From NCBI RefSeq assembly GCF_030813715.1, contig NZ_JAUSUZ010000001.1, positions 5,270,001 to 5,334,000 on the forward strand: a stretch of 64,000 bases of DNA, written 5' to 3'. Positions 20,398-29,427 of the stretch are shown one piece after another (the first letter of the stretch is position 1; the number at the start of each line of letters is the position of its first letter). The DNA is from Catenuloplanes indicus. Its GTDB lineage: Bacteria; Actinomycetota; Actinomycetes; Mycobacteriales; Micromonosporaceae. The notes beneath the pieces were generated by a model, which ran no database searches, was not told the origin of the DNA, and saw only the letters and a program-made list of their open reading frames with translations. The translations under genes were made by a program, and so were the position numbers.

Positions 20398-21405
20398 ATG
20401 ATGGTCACGCGCTGGTTGCCGGTCGCGGTGGCGCTGTCGCTCACGCTCGTGCTGGCGATCGCGCGCTCCGGCTGGTGGCAGGGCGTGCTGATCGTGGCGC
20501 TCGGCACCGCGGTCGCGTGGCTCGCGCCGCGTGCGGCCGAGGGCCGGCACGCCGCCCGCGAGTTCCGCCAGGTCACCACGGATCTGCGCCGGCAGCGGCT
20601 GGCCGCGGAGGAGGCCCGGGCGCGCGCCGAGGAACGCCGCGACGACGCGGAGCGAGCCCGTGCGCTGGCCGAGGCCGCGCGGGAACGCGCGGAGGCGGAC
20701 CGCGCCGGGGCGGACGCGGCCCGCGAGGCGGCGGACGAGCGCGCGCTGATCGGCCCGGAGATGCACGACCTGGTCAGCAACGCGATCGGTGTGATGGTGG
20801 TGCTGGCCGAGGGCGGGCCGGCCGCGGTGGAGAGCCGGCCGCAGGCGGCGGAGCGCGCGTTCGACACGATCGCCGGGACCGGGCGGCGTACGCTCGCGGA
20901 ACTCGGCGACATGCTCAGTGTGCTCCGGCGGGACATCGAGCCGGGGGAGCGCGCGGTGCCCGGCCTGGCCGACCTACCGGAACTCGTGCGGATCATGCGG
21001 GCCGCCGGGATGGCGCTGACCATGGTGGCGCCGGAGGGTGTCCGGCTCGGCCGGCGTGAAGGGCTGGCGGTCTACCGCGTGGTGCAGGAGGCGCTGACGA
21101 ACGCGCTCAATCACGCGCCGGGGCAGCCGGTCGAGGTGCGGCTGGAGGTCGTGGACGCGCGGCTGGTGGCGACCGTGAGCAACCCGGTGCCGTCGCGGCG
21201 CGGCCCGGAACCGGCAGCCGGGCACGGAGTGCGCGGCATGCGGGAGCGCGCCGAGAGTGTGCGCGGTGAGCTGTCCGCGGCCGAGGACGACGGCCGGTGG
21301 CGGGTCCGGCTGGCGGTGCCGGTGGAGAAGGCGGCCAAGCCGGCCGCGGCCGGCAAGAACCGGCGGGGCGAGAAGAGCGGCAAGGGTACGGGACGAAAGC
21401 GTTAA
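20398..21405 (+). CDS. Orphan NarL-type sensor histidine kinase
   Basis: Encodes about 335 residues. Two short N-terminal helices (WLPVAVALSLTLVLAIARSG and the next) lack a large sensor domain. A long Arg/Glu/Ala-rich coiled coil (residues ~45-115) leads to a DHp block LIGPEMHDLVSNAIGVMVV with the phosphorylatable His. The ATPase domain has EALTNALNHAP (N box) and GHGVRGMRERAE (G box). No response regulator is adjacent. Start set at an ATG with GGAGAAGG five to six bases upstream; a TTG 18 nt earlier is possible. The Lys/Arg-rich C-terminus (KNRRGEKSGKGTGRKR) is unusual. Confidence 0.85.
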   Translation: MMVTRWLPVAVALSLTLVLAIARSGWWQGVLIVALGTAVAWLAPRAAEGRHAAREFRQVTTDLRRQRLAAEEARARAEERRDDAERARALAEAARERAEADRAGADAAREAADERALIGPEMHDLVSNAIGVMVVLAEGGPAAVESRPQAAERAFDTIAGTGRRTLAELGDMLSVLRRDIEPGERAVPGLADLPELVRIMRAAGMALTMVAPEGVRLGRREGLAVYRVVQEALTNALNHAPGQPVEVRLEVVDARLVATVSNPVPSRRGPEPAAGHGVRGMRERAESVRGELSAAEDDGRWRVRLAVPVEKAAKPAAAGKNRRGEKSGKGTGRKR

Positions 21406-21443
21406 GTCTTCTCGACAATCGGACATATACGGATAAAGGCTTA

Positions 21444-21449
21444 TAGCCT
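21444..21449 (+). promoter_or_regulatory. -10 element (TAGCCT) of a probable leaderless transcript
   Basis: TAGCCT ends 6 bp before the protease GTG start, and no Shine-Dalgarno sequence is present, matching the leaderless pattern seen at other genes in the window. Confidence 0.5.
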
Positions 21450-21455
21450 GCCCGT

Positions 21456-24400
21456 GTGCTGCGATATTTCCTCATCACGTTGCTGGTCGGCGGCCTGACC
21501 GGGCCCGGGCTTCCCGGCCCGGCCGCCGCGTCCGGCACACCCAAGACCTCGCCCGCCGCCGACACGCTCGGCTCCGACGACGCCCGCCGGCTCGCCGAGG
21601 CCCGGGCCGACGGCCGGTCCACCGTCACCGTGCTGGTCGCGACCGGCAGGGGCGGCGCGTCCGCGGTCGCCGGCCGGCTCACCCGGCTCGGCGGCTCCGT
21701 CTCCCGCAGCGTCGACCGGCTCGGGTACGTACTGGCCAAGATGCCGACCGGCTCCGTGCTCGACGCGGCCCGGCTCGACGGCGTGGAGGCGATCGACCTG
21801 GACTCGGTGGTGCTCCGCCCGGACCCGTCCGAAGGGCTGGCCGGCGGCGGCCCGGCGGCCGCGCGCGAGTCGCGCGGCGGGCCGGGGAAGGGCACGCCCG
21901 CGGACAACCCCTTCCTGCCCACCGGCGAGACCGGCGCGGTCGAGTTCATCAGAACCCATCCGGCCTACGACGGGCGCGGCGTCACCATCGGCATCATGGA
22001 CTCGGGCGTGGACGTCGACCACCCGGCGCTGCAACGGACCACCACCGGCGAACGCAAGATCGTCGACGTGTTCACCGCCACCGACCCGCTCGAGGACCCC
22101 ACCTGGCTGCGGATGAACCTGCCGGTCACCGGCCCGTCGTTCGAGGTCGGCGGCGCCCGGTTCACGGCACCGGCCGGGTCGTACGCGTTCAACTGGTTCT
22201 ACGAGTCGATCACCAAGGCCAGCGACCCGTCCGGTGACGTCAACCGGGACGGCGACACCACGGACGCGTTCGGCGTGCTCTACGACCCGGTGTCGCACGA
22301 CGTTCGGGTGGACGCGGACCGGGACAAGAGCTTCACGGACGAGCCGGTCATGCGGCCGTACCGGGAAAGGTACGACATCGGGCACTTCGGAACCGACGAC
22401 CCGAAGACCGAGGCGATCGACCGGATGGCGTTCACCGTGGAGTACCGGGAGGACGTCGACGTCTCCGGCACCCGCTCCGACTTCGTGAACATCGGCATTC
22501 TGGAGAGCGAGCACGGTACGCACGTGGCCGGCATCGCGGCCGGCAACGACCTACTGGGCAACGCCGCGTTCGACGGTGCCGCGCCGGGCGCGAGGATCGT
22601 GTCCGGCCGGGCCTGCACGTGGGGCGGCGGGTGCACCTACGCCGCGCTCACCGACGGCATGGTGGACATGGTGCTCAACCGGCGCGTCGACGTGATCAAC
22701 ATGTCGATCGGCGGCCTGACCGCGCTGAACGACGGGCGCAACGCCTGGGTGCTGCTCTACAACCGCCTGGTCACCGACTACGGCGTGCAGATGTTCATCT
22801 CGGCCGGCAACGACGGGCCCGGCCTGAACACGGTCGGTGACCCGTCCACCGCCGGTGCCGTGGTCTCGGTCGGCTCTACGATCAGCCGCGAGACGTGGGC
22901 CGCGAACTACGGCTCGGCCGTCTCCGCCGACTACGCGATGCACCCGTTCTCGTCGCGCGGGCCGCGCGAGGACGGCGGGCTCAAGCCGGACCTGGTCGCG
23001 CCGGGTGCCGCGATCTCCAGCATCCCGACCTGGCTGCCCGGCACGCCGGTGGCACAGGCCGGATACACGCTGCCGACCGGGTACGCGATGCTGCAGGGCA
23101 CCTCGATGGCGTCACCGCAGGCGACCGGCGCGGCCACGCTGCTGCTCTCCGCTGCGCGCGCGCAGGACCGCGGGCTCACCCCGGCCCAGCTGCGGCGGGC
23201 GCTCTACACCTCCGCGTCGCACCTGCCCGGCGTGCCGGCGTTCGCCCAGGGGTACGGGCTGATCGACGTACCGGCCGCGTGGAAGCTGCTCTGGCAGGAC
23301 CTGGAGACGCGGACGTACACCGCGGTCGCGCCGGTCTGTACGGCACTGTCCGACCTGATCGGCGCGGGCGACGAGCCGCTGCCCGGCCGCGGCGGCGGCA
23401 TCCACAACCGGTGCCCGGCCGGGGAGGGCGGGCACAAGCCGTGGGAGTGGAAGGCGTACCCGGTGACGCTCACCCGGACCAGCGGCCCGGCGCACCCGGT
23501 CGCGCACCGGCTCGGCTGGATCGGCAACGACGGCACGTTCTCCGCGGCGAAAACCGTGACGCTGCCGCTGAACGAGCCGGTCACGGTCACGGCCGGAGCG
23601 CGGCCGTCACCCGGCGCACACAGCGCGATCATGACGGTGGACGACCCGGCGACGCCGGTGCTGGACTTCGAGGTGTTCGCGACCGTGGTCGCGGCCACGC
23701 CGGTCACCGCGCCCGGGTACGCGTTCGAGGCGGGCGGGAAGATCGAGCGGAACGCCACCCGGTCGTACTTCGTGGAGGTGCCGGACGGGGCGGAGGCGCT
23801 GCAGGTGAACCTGTCCGGGCTGGCCGCGGGCTCGCAGACCCGGTTCGTGGCGATCGACCCGTACGGCGTGCCGGCCGACCCGACCGCGACCACCGGCTGC
23901 TACCCGAACTTCGAGCCGGTGTCGCCGTGCGCGGGCATCGAGCGTGACTACCGCAAGCCGCTCTCCGGCATCTGGGAGATCGAGGTGGAGGCGCGGCGGA
24001 CGTCGCCGATGCTGGTGAATCCGTACCGGATCACCGCGGCCGTGCAGGGCGTCGAGGTATCCCCGGCCGAGTCCAAGCCGGGCACCGTGAAGGTGGGCGA
24101 GGTCAAGAAGCTCAGCTGGGACCTGCGCAACCGGTTCGGGCCGGTCCGCGTGGTGGCGCGGGGCGGGCCGCTGGGCAGCGTGGCGACCCGGCGGCCGGCC
24201 ATCGCGAGCGACGAGCGGCTGGAGTCCACGCTGACCGTGCCGTCCGGGACCGCGCGGCTGGACGTGTCCATCGGCGGGACCAGCGACGTCGCGGCCGACC
24301 TGGACCTGTTCGTCTACCGCGGCGACTCGGACACGCCGCTGGCCTCGTCCGCGGACGGCGACGCGGTCGAGTCGGTGTCGCTGACCGACCCGGAGGCGGG

Positions 24401-24668
24401 GGAGTACCGCGTGGTGGTGCAGGGCTACTCGGTGCCGGACGGAAAGACGTCGTTCGACTACCGGGACGCGTACTTCTCGCCGAAGCTCGGCGCGGTGGCG
24501 GTACCCGGCGATGTCGTACGCCTGGAGCCCGGCGGTACGGCTAAGGTCAGCGGCTCGCTGACGGTGGCGTCGGAGGCGGCCGGCGGACGGTCGCTGGCCG
24601 GCGAGATGTCCGTCGTCACCGATCAGGGCGCCGTGGTCGGCAGCGCGACGGTCACGCTCGGCTCCTGA
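21456..24668 (+). CDS. Large secreted subtilisin-family (S8) serine protease
   Basis: Encodes 1070 residues. An N-terminal signal peptide (MLRYFLITLLVGGLTGPG to AAASG) is followed by an I9-like propeptide (TVTVLVATGRGGASAVAGRL). The catalytic domain has Asp in IGIMDSGVDVDHP (~residue 180), His in SEHGTHVAGIAAG (~352) and Ser in QGTSMASPQATG (~549). A large insertion separates Asp from His. C-terminal beta-rich domains resemble pre-peptidase C-terminal modules (LDVSIGGTSDVAADLDLFVY). Probably exported and autoprocessed, with a role in extracellular protein breakdown. The gene is monocistronic, with a GTG start lacking a Shine-Dalgarno sequence, and ends at a strong hairpin. Confidence 0.92.
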   Translation: MLRYFLITLLVGGLTGPGLPGPAAASGTPKTSPAADTLGSDDARRLAEARADGRSTVTVLVATGRGGASAVAGRLTRLGGSVSRSVDRLGYVLAKMPTGSVLDAARLDGVEAIDLDSVVLRPDPSEGLAGGGPAAARESRGGPGKGTPADNPFLPTGETGAVEFIRTHPAYDGRGVTIGIMDSGVDVDHPALQRTTTGERKIVDVFTATDPLEDPTWLRMNLPVTGPSFEVGGARFTAPAGSYAFNWFYESITKASDPSGDVNRDGDTTDAFGVLYDPVSHDVRVDADRDKSFTDEPVMRPYRERYDIGHFGTDDPKTEAIDRMAFTVEYREDVDVSGTRSDFVNIGILESEHGTHVAGIAAGNDLLGNAAFDGAAPGARIVSGRACTWGGGCTYAALTDGMVDMVLNRRVDVINMSIGGLTALNDGRNAWVLLYNRLVTDYGVQMFISAGNDGPGLNTVGDPSTAGAVVSVGSTISRETWAANYGSAVSADYAMHPFSSRGPREDGGLKPDLVAPGAAISSIPTWLPGTPVAQAGYTLPTGYAMLQGTSMASPQATGAATLLLSAARAQDRGLTPAQLRRALYTSASHLPGVPAFAQGYGLIDVPAAWKLLWQDLETRTYTAVAPVCTALSDLIGAGDEPLPGRGGGIHNRCPAGEGGHKPWEWKAYPVTLTRTSGPAHPVAHRLGWIGNDGTFSAAKTVTLPLNEPVTVTAGARPSPGAHSAIMTVDDPATPVLDFEVFATVVAATPVTAPGYAFEAGGKIERNATRSYFVEVPDGAEALQVNLSGLAAGSQTRFVAIDPYGVPADPTATTGCYPNFEPVSPCAGIERDYRKPLSGIWEIEVEARRTSPMLVNPYRITAAVQGVEVSPAESKPGTVKVGEVKKLSWDLRNRFGPVRVVARGGPLGSVATRRPAIASDERLESTLTVPSGTARLDVSIGGTSDVAADLDLFVYRGDSDTPLASSADGDAVESVSLTDPEAGEYRVVVQGYSVPDGKTSFDYRDAYFSPKLGAVAVPGDVVRLEPGGTAKVSGSLTVASEAAGGRSLAGEMSVVTDQGAVVGSATVTLGS

Positions 24669-24679
24669 CCGGAACGGCA

Positions 24680-24712
24680 CAGGGCCCGGCTCCACCGTGG
24701 AGCCGGGCCCTG
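24680..24712. terminator. Bidirectional terminator between convergent genes
   Basis: CAGGGCCCGGCTCCAC and GTGGAGCCGGGCCCTG form a perfect 16-bp inverted repeat with a one-base centre. It serves the protease gene on the left and the minus-strand gene on the right. Confidence 0.85.
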
Positions 24713-24752
24713 CGTCCTGGAGCGGAACCGGATGTCGTGGACCAGAACCGGA

Positions 24753-25898
24753 TCAGGAGTAGTCGGGATCCAGGCCGGCCACCGGGCGCTCACCGGCGCG
24801 GGTGGACGGGCGGGCGCGAGCCGGGGACTCGGCCGGCTGCGGTGTCTCGGCCTGGTGCCGCGGCGTCTCCGCCAGGTGCACGGGCGCCCGGCCGAAGCCC
24901 TGGTCGTCCTGGCCCGGGGTGACCGTGATGGCGTTGTCGTCCGCGGGGGAGCCGGGGATCCCGGCCCAGGAGTCGGCCGGGTGTCCGGTGACCGTGCCGC
25001 CACCCCGGCCGGCATCCGGCGCGGGCGCGGTACGCCGGCCGGGTGCGGCGGCGGGGGCGGTGCGGCGTGCGGGTGCGGCGGCGGGGGCGGTGCGGCGGCC
25101 GGGCGCGGCGGCGCTGCGCCGGTCACCGCCGGAGCCGGTGATCGCGCGGCGGTCGTCGTCGGGTGCGGGTGCGGCGGTACGACGCCGGCTGTCGCCGGGC
25201 GCGGATGCGGCGGTGCCGCGCGGGCCGTCGTCCGGCGTGGGCGTCGCGGTGCCGCGCGGCCCGTCGCCGGGTGCGGAGGCCGTGGTGCGGCGCGAGCCGT
25301 CGCCGGGTGCGGAGACCGCGGCGTGGCGGGGGCCGTCGTCCGCGCGGTGTGCACCGGCCGGGCGCGGCGTGGTCTGTGCCGGGACCGTGCGGGTCGGGCT
25401 CGGCTTGGCGCGGTGCCGGCCGGGCCGGGACGCGACCGGGCGCTCGTCCGCGCGGTCCGCCACCGCGGCGTCCTGGCCGGTCAGTGCGGACAGCATGGTG
25501 AGCCCGGGCAGCCCGGAGAGACCCGGCCGCGGCGTCTCGGCCGGCCGGCTGAGTCCGGTGAGCGCGCCCAGCAGCCCGCCGTCACCGCCCAGTTCAGAGC
25601 GGCGGCCGGCGTCCGGGTCGATGCCGAGGAACTGCGCCGCCGGGTGGGTGATCCCGGTTTGCCCGGTCATCTCCCCGCCGCCGAGCAGCCCGCCGAGCAG
25701 GCTGTCCGATCCGCCCGCCGGTGCTGACGCCGCGTTGCCCAGCAGGTCGGACAGCAGCGGCAGTCCGCCGTCCTGTAGGTCGGAGAGCGGAAGCAGTTCC
25801 GGGTCGGCCGGGGCGGCCTGCGCCTGGGCGCCGGTCAGGAGGAGGAAGCCACCGGCGAGGCCGGCGGTGCCCACGGCGCGGGTCAGCCACTTGTTCAT
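24753..25898 (-). CDS. Secreted low-complexity, repeat-containing protein of unknown function
   Basis: Encodes 381 residues. A signal peptide (NKWLTRAVGTAGLAGGFLLL to QAQA-APA) is followed by a Leu/Gly-rich segment (LLPLSDLQDGGLPLLSDLLG; GSDSLLGGLLGGGEMTG). The middle (~170-300) is disordered and built from two imperfect repeat types: [SA]APGDG.RRT (five to six copies) and APGRRTAPAA (three copies). The C-terminus is acidic. AAAGGAG eight bases before the ATG fixes the start. No enzymatic motif is seen; a cell-wall or surface role is only a guess. High Arg/Pro content could reflect recent repeat expansion. Confidence 0.75.
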   Translation of the reverse strand: MNKWLTRAVGTAGLAGGFLLLTGAQAQAAPADPELLPLSDLQDGGLPLLSDLLGNAASAPAGGSDSLLGGLLGGGEMTGQTGITHPAAQFLGIDPDAGRRSELGGDGGLLGALTGLSRPAETPRPGLSGLPGLTMLSALTGQDAAVADRADERPVASRPGRHRAKPSPTRTVPAQTTPRPAGAHRADDGPRHAAVSAPGDGSRRTTASAPGDGPRGTATPTPDDGPRGTAASAPGDSRRRTAAPAPDDDRRAITGSGGDRRSAAAPGRRTAPAAAPARRTAPAAAPGRRTAPAPDAGRGGGTVTGHPADSWAGIPGSPADDNAITVTPGQDDQGFGRAPVHLAETPRHQAETPQPAESPARARPSTRAGERPVAGLDPDYS

Positions 25899-26009
25899 GA
25901 AGGGTGCTCCTTTCGGGGCGGAAGGGCTCTCCCGCCGATGCGGCGCGACGAAAGGTTCGATGGTCCTCAAAGAGCAACGAACCATGCGTAGCGGGCGTTT
26001 CGCGCCGAA

Positions 26010-26038
26010 CGGACAGGTTTGGCCGACGTGCATATGAT
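26010..26038 (+). promoter_or_regulatory. Promoter of the RCK-channel-like gene (leaderless)
   Basis: CGGACA (-35), a 17-bp spacer and TATGAT (-10) end 6 bp before the ATG. Transcription would start at or beside the start codon, and there is no Shine-Dalgarno sequence. Confidence 0.65.
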
Positions 26039-26044
26039 CGCGGA

Positions 26045-27937
26045 ATGGCGAGTGCTGATCTTTCGCCGAGCGGGCGGGGGCGAGCGCTCGCCCGGTGGTG
26101 GAACGGCCGGGGCACCGGCGCCGACCGGGCACCGCACTACGTGGTGTGCGGGCGTGACCAGCTCGCACTACGCCTGATCAACGAGCTGCTGGCGGCGCGT
26201 CCGGATGTGCGGGTCACCGCGCTGGTGCCGGAGATCTCCGCGTTGCCCGAGCTGCTCACCATGCGCCGGGTCCGCACGCTGGTCGCCGGCCGGCTGGACG
26301 AGGCCGCGTTCGAGAGCGTGGACCTGACCGACGCGGCCGCGCTCGCGCTGGTGCACCCGGACGACGTGACGAACATCCACGCCGCGCTCTGCGCCCGGGA
26401 GGCCGCGCCCGGCATCCGGCTGGTGCTGCGCGTCTTCAACGGCAAGCTGGCCGCGCGCGCCCGCGAGGTCCTCGACGACAGCGCGGTGCTGTCCGACGCC
26501 GCGATGGCCGCGCCCGCGTTCGTGGCGGCCGCGCTGGGCGAACCGGACCCGACGCACTTCCGGCTCGCCGGCCGCACCATGTTCGTGGCCCGGCGCGGCG
26601 ACGTCGCACCGGCCACCGTGGTCGCCGGGCTGGCGGCCACATCCGTGCGCGGCGACAAGGAGCCGGCCGAGCGCGGCGGGACGAACGCGCGGGCCGCGGC
26701 CACGGGTGGCGAGGACGCGCCCACCGGTGGTGAGCTGGATGTGGCCGTCGGTGGGGAGCCGGAGATCCTGCCGGAGGACCAGAGCCGCGCGGAGATCGTG
26801 CTGGCCGAGGCAACCGGACGGCCGGCCGGAACCGAGGTGGCAGCGCGACGGCTACGGCGGCGGCGGCGACGGCGGCGGCCGGTCGCGGTGCTGCTGCGGG
26901 CCGGTCGCGCGCTGGTCGACCGGAAGCTGGGCGTGGCGCTGCTCAGCGTGCTCGGGATAATCCTGATCAGCGGCGGCGTGCAGGCCCGGGAGCTGACCCG
27001 GCTCGGTGGCGGGTCGATCGGCATCTGGCGCGCGGTCTATCAAACCGTGCTCACCACGGTCATCGGCGCGGAGCGGAATCTCGCGGAGAACCTCGTCCTT
27101 CAGGTCACCGACCTGGTGCTGACGCTGGCCGGGCTGGCGCTGATCCCGCTGATCACGGCCGCGGTGGTCGGCGCGGTGGTGAACGCGCGGCTCGCGCTGG
27201 CCGCCGGGCGGCTCGCGATCCCGCACTCCGACCACGTGGTGGTGGTCGGCCTCGGCACGGTCGGCATGCGGGTGATGGCCCAGCTGCACGACCTGGGCGT
27301 GGACGTGGTGGCGGTGGACAAGGACCCACACGCGCGCGGGGTGTCGCTCGCCCGGCGGCTCGGCGTGCCGGTGATCACCGGAGATGCCGCGCGCGAGGAG
27401 ACGCTGCTGGCCGCGCAGGCCGGCAGCGCGCAGGCCCTGGTCGTGGCGTCCACCGACGACGTGACGAACCTGCAGGCCGCACTGAACGCACGCGGGATCA
27501 AGCCGGACCTGCGCGTGGTGCTGCGGCTCTACGACGGCGACTTCGCGCGGCGGATCCAGCGCGCGTTCCAGATCGCGATCTCCCGCAGCGTCTCCTACCT
27601 GGCCGCGCCCGCGTTCGCCGAGGCCATGATGGACCGCGAGGTGAAGGCGACCATCCCGGTCGCCCGGCACGTGCTGCTGGTCGCGGAGGTGACGGTCGCG
27701 CCGGGCGGCACGCTGGTCGGCACCCGGCTGGACGCGGCGGACCGCCCCGGCGGCGCCCGGGTGATCGGCCTGGCCACGACCGGCTCGGCCCGGGTGGACT
27801 GGACGCCACCGCGCGACCACCCGATCGCGGCCGGGGACCGTCTGGTCGTGGTCGCCCGCCGCCAGGGCCTGCGCGACCTGATCGCCGCCGCCAACCCACC
27901 GGCCCCGGAGAGCGCCTCGATGGCGGACCGCCCCTGA
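26045..27937 (+). CDS. Membrane protein with two RCK/TrkA-N NAD-binding domains, CASTOR/POLLUX-like ion channel candidate
   Basis: Encodes 630 residues. An N-terminal TrkA-N-like domain (HYVVCGRDQLALRLINELL) is followed by an acidic linker and an Arg-rich stretch (RRLRRRRRRRRP). Two hydrophobic segments (~300-320 and ~360-390) flank a re-entrant-like IWRAVYQTVLTTVIGAERN. A second Rossmann domain (HVVVVGLGTVGMRVMAQL) with its TrkA-C-like partner ends the protein. The layout resembles plant CASTOR/POLLUX and actinobacterial homologues that gate cation flux. The K+ filter TVGYG is absent; TTVIGA may replace it. Monovalent or divalent cation transport is inferred, not shown. Confidence 0.8.
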   Translation: MASADLSPSGRGRALARWWNGRGTGADRAPHYVVCGRDQLALRLINELLAARPDVRVTALVPEISALPELLTMRRVRTLVAGRLDEAAFESVDLTDAAALALVHPDDVTNIHAALCAREAAPGIRLVLRVFNGKLAARAREVLDDSAVLSDAAMAAPAFVAAALGEPDPTHFRLAGRTMFVARRGDVAPATVVAGLAATSVRGDKEPAERGGTNARAAATGGEDAPTGGELDVAVGGEPEILPEDQSRAEIVLAEATGRPAGTEVAARRLRRRRRRRRPVAVLLRAGRALVDRKLGVALLSVLGIILISGGVQARELTRLGGGSIGIWRAVYQTVLTTVIGAERNLAENLVLQVTDLVLTLAGLALIPLITAAVVGAVVNARLALAAGRLAIPHSDHVVVVGLGTVGMRVMAQLHDLGVDVVAVDKDPHARGVSLARRLGVPVITGDAAREETLLAAQAGSAQALVVASTDDVTNLQAALNARGIKPDLRVVLRLYDGDFARRIQRAFQIAISRSVSYLAAPAFAEAMMDREVKATIPVARHVLLVAEVTVAPGGTLVGTRLDAADRPGGARVIGLATTGSARVDWTPPRDHPIAAGDRLVVVARRQGLRDLIAAANPPAPESASMADRP

Positions 27938-27971
27938 CCGGGTTCGCCGGTGACCGACGGCGAAACCGGTG

Positions 27972-28015
27972 CCCGCGGGAGCACTCGGGACGTGGCCACG
28001 CCGGAAGCGGGAAAA
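27972..28015 (+). repeat. Dispersed intergenic repeat, copy B
   Basis: CCCGCGGGAGCACTCGGG, then CGCCGGAAGCGGGAAAA. It lies between the convergent RCK and DUF4032 genes, 34 bp after one stop and 38 bp from the other. Confidence 0.75.
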
Positions 28016-28053
28016 TCGCCTTGGTCGTTCTCGCCGTCCGGCGTCGAGAGCCG

Positions 28054-29271
28054 TCAGGCGAGCAGCGCGTCCGGCTCGACGCCGAGGACGGCCTGCTCGT
28101 CCGGCCGGTGGACCAGCACGTCGTTGAGGAACGACTGGACGGCCGGGGCCAGGCCGACGTCGCGGCCGGCGTCCTCGGAGAGCCGGTAGCGGTGGTTGAG
28201 CACCTGGGAGAAGAGCTCGGTCGGCTCCAGCTTGCCGCGCAGATTCGCCGGGACCGCGCGGACCACCGGCTCGAACACCTCGGTCAGCCAGCGGTGCGCG
28301 GCCTGCTGCTCGTCCGACAGGTCGCTCTCCGCCCGGTACGTGTCCAGGTCGTTGAGCAGCTGCCGGGCCTGGTTCTCCTCCGCGTCCAGTCCGGTCAGCC
28401 GGAACAGCCGGCGCACGTGGTAGCCGGCGTCCACCACCTTCGGCCGGACCAGGAACGAGCTGCCGTTCTCCGACACCGACATGGCTACCTCGGCCACGTC
28501 GAAGCCGAGCTCGTTGAGGCGGCGGATCCGGCCCTCCATGTGGTGCCGGGAGTCCTGCCGCACCTCCTGCTCGTAGGTGATCTCGTGCCAGAGCCGCTCG
28601 TACCGCTTGATCACCTCGTCGGACATCATCTCCGGGTCGATCGACTCGTGCAGCAGCCCGGCGGCCTGCAGGTCGAGCGCCTCGCCGAAGATGTTGGTCC
28701 GCGCGATGTCCAGGTCCTCGTCGCGCTGGCCGTTGGAGAGCTTCGGCCGCAGCGCGCCGGTCTCCGCGTCCACGAGGTACGCCGCGAACGCGCCCGCGTC
28801 CCGCCGGAACAGCGTGTTGGACAGTGAACAGTCACCCCAGAAGAAGCCGGTCAGGTGCATGCGGACCAGCAGCGCGGCCTGCGCGTCGAGCAGCCGGATC
28901 ATGGTGTGCTCGCGGAGCGTGTGCGAGAACAGCGCCCGGTACGGCAGCGAGAACTGCAGGTGGCGGGTGACCAGCACGGTGTCCAGCGGCTCGCCGTCCG
29001 GCGACTGCCGGTCGGAGACCACGGCGACCGCCTCCACGGACGGGAAACCGATCCGCTCCAGCGCGCGGAGCAGGTCGTACTCCTTCTCCGCCACCCGCTC
29101 GCCGGTCTCCTTGACCGCGTAGACGGTGCCGGCCAGCTTCACGAACCGGACGATGTGCCGCGAGATGCCCTGTGGCAGCGCGACCAGGTGGTCGGCGGGC
29201 CACTGCTCCAGCGGTGTCGACCAGGGAAGGTCGAGCAACGCCGGGTCTACGAGGGCGGAGGTGATGCGCAC
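28054..29271 (-). CDS. DUF4032 domain-containing kinase-like protein
   Basis: Encodes 405 residues. The N-terminal ~230 residues resemble a lipopolysaccharide-kinase/RIO-like small-molecule or protein kinase fold: VYAVKETGERVAEKEYDLLR has a possible ATP-binding Lys, and LTGFFWGDCSLSNTLFRRD resembles a catalytic loop with Asp and Asn. LVDAETGAL could hold the metal-binding Asp. The C-terminal ~170 residues are DUF4032 (LNELGFDVAEVAMSVSENGS; HRYRLSEDAGRDVGLAPAVQ). Function is unknown; homologues are widespread in actinobacteria. Monocistronic. The GTG start has no clear Shine-Dalgarno sequence. Confidence 0.8.
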   Translation of the reverse strand: MRITSALVDPALLDLPWSTPLEQWPADHLVALPQGISRHIVRFVKLAGTVYAVKETGERVAEKEYDLLRALERIGFPSVEAVAVVSDRQSPDGEPLDTVLVTRHLQFSLPYRALFSHTLREHTMIRLLDAQAALLVRMHLTGFFWGDCSLSNTLFRRDAGAFAAYLVDAETGALRPKLSNGQRDEDLDIARTNIFGEALDLQAAGLLHESIDPEMMSDEVIKRYERLWHEITYEQEVRQDSRHHMEGRIRRLNELGFDVAEVAMSVSENGSSFLVRPKVVDAGYHVRRLFRLTGLDAEENQARQLLNDLDTYRAESDLSDEQQAAHRWLTEVFEPVVRAVPANLRGKLEPTELFSQVLNHRYRLSEDAGRDVGLAPAVQSFLNDVLVHRPDEQAVLGVEPDALLA

Positions 29272-29427
29272 GTACTAAGCATGCCGTTTTCCGCGGCGCG
29301 TCGCGGCTCATCGTGGCTCGTTACACAGTGACGAGATCTGCTCAATTGTCCGGTCTATCCAATTGGTCGTCCGGCATGCGACAGGTATCAATCGTTCGGA
29401 CTGCGACATATCGGAAGCGGGAGCGGA

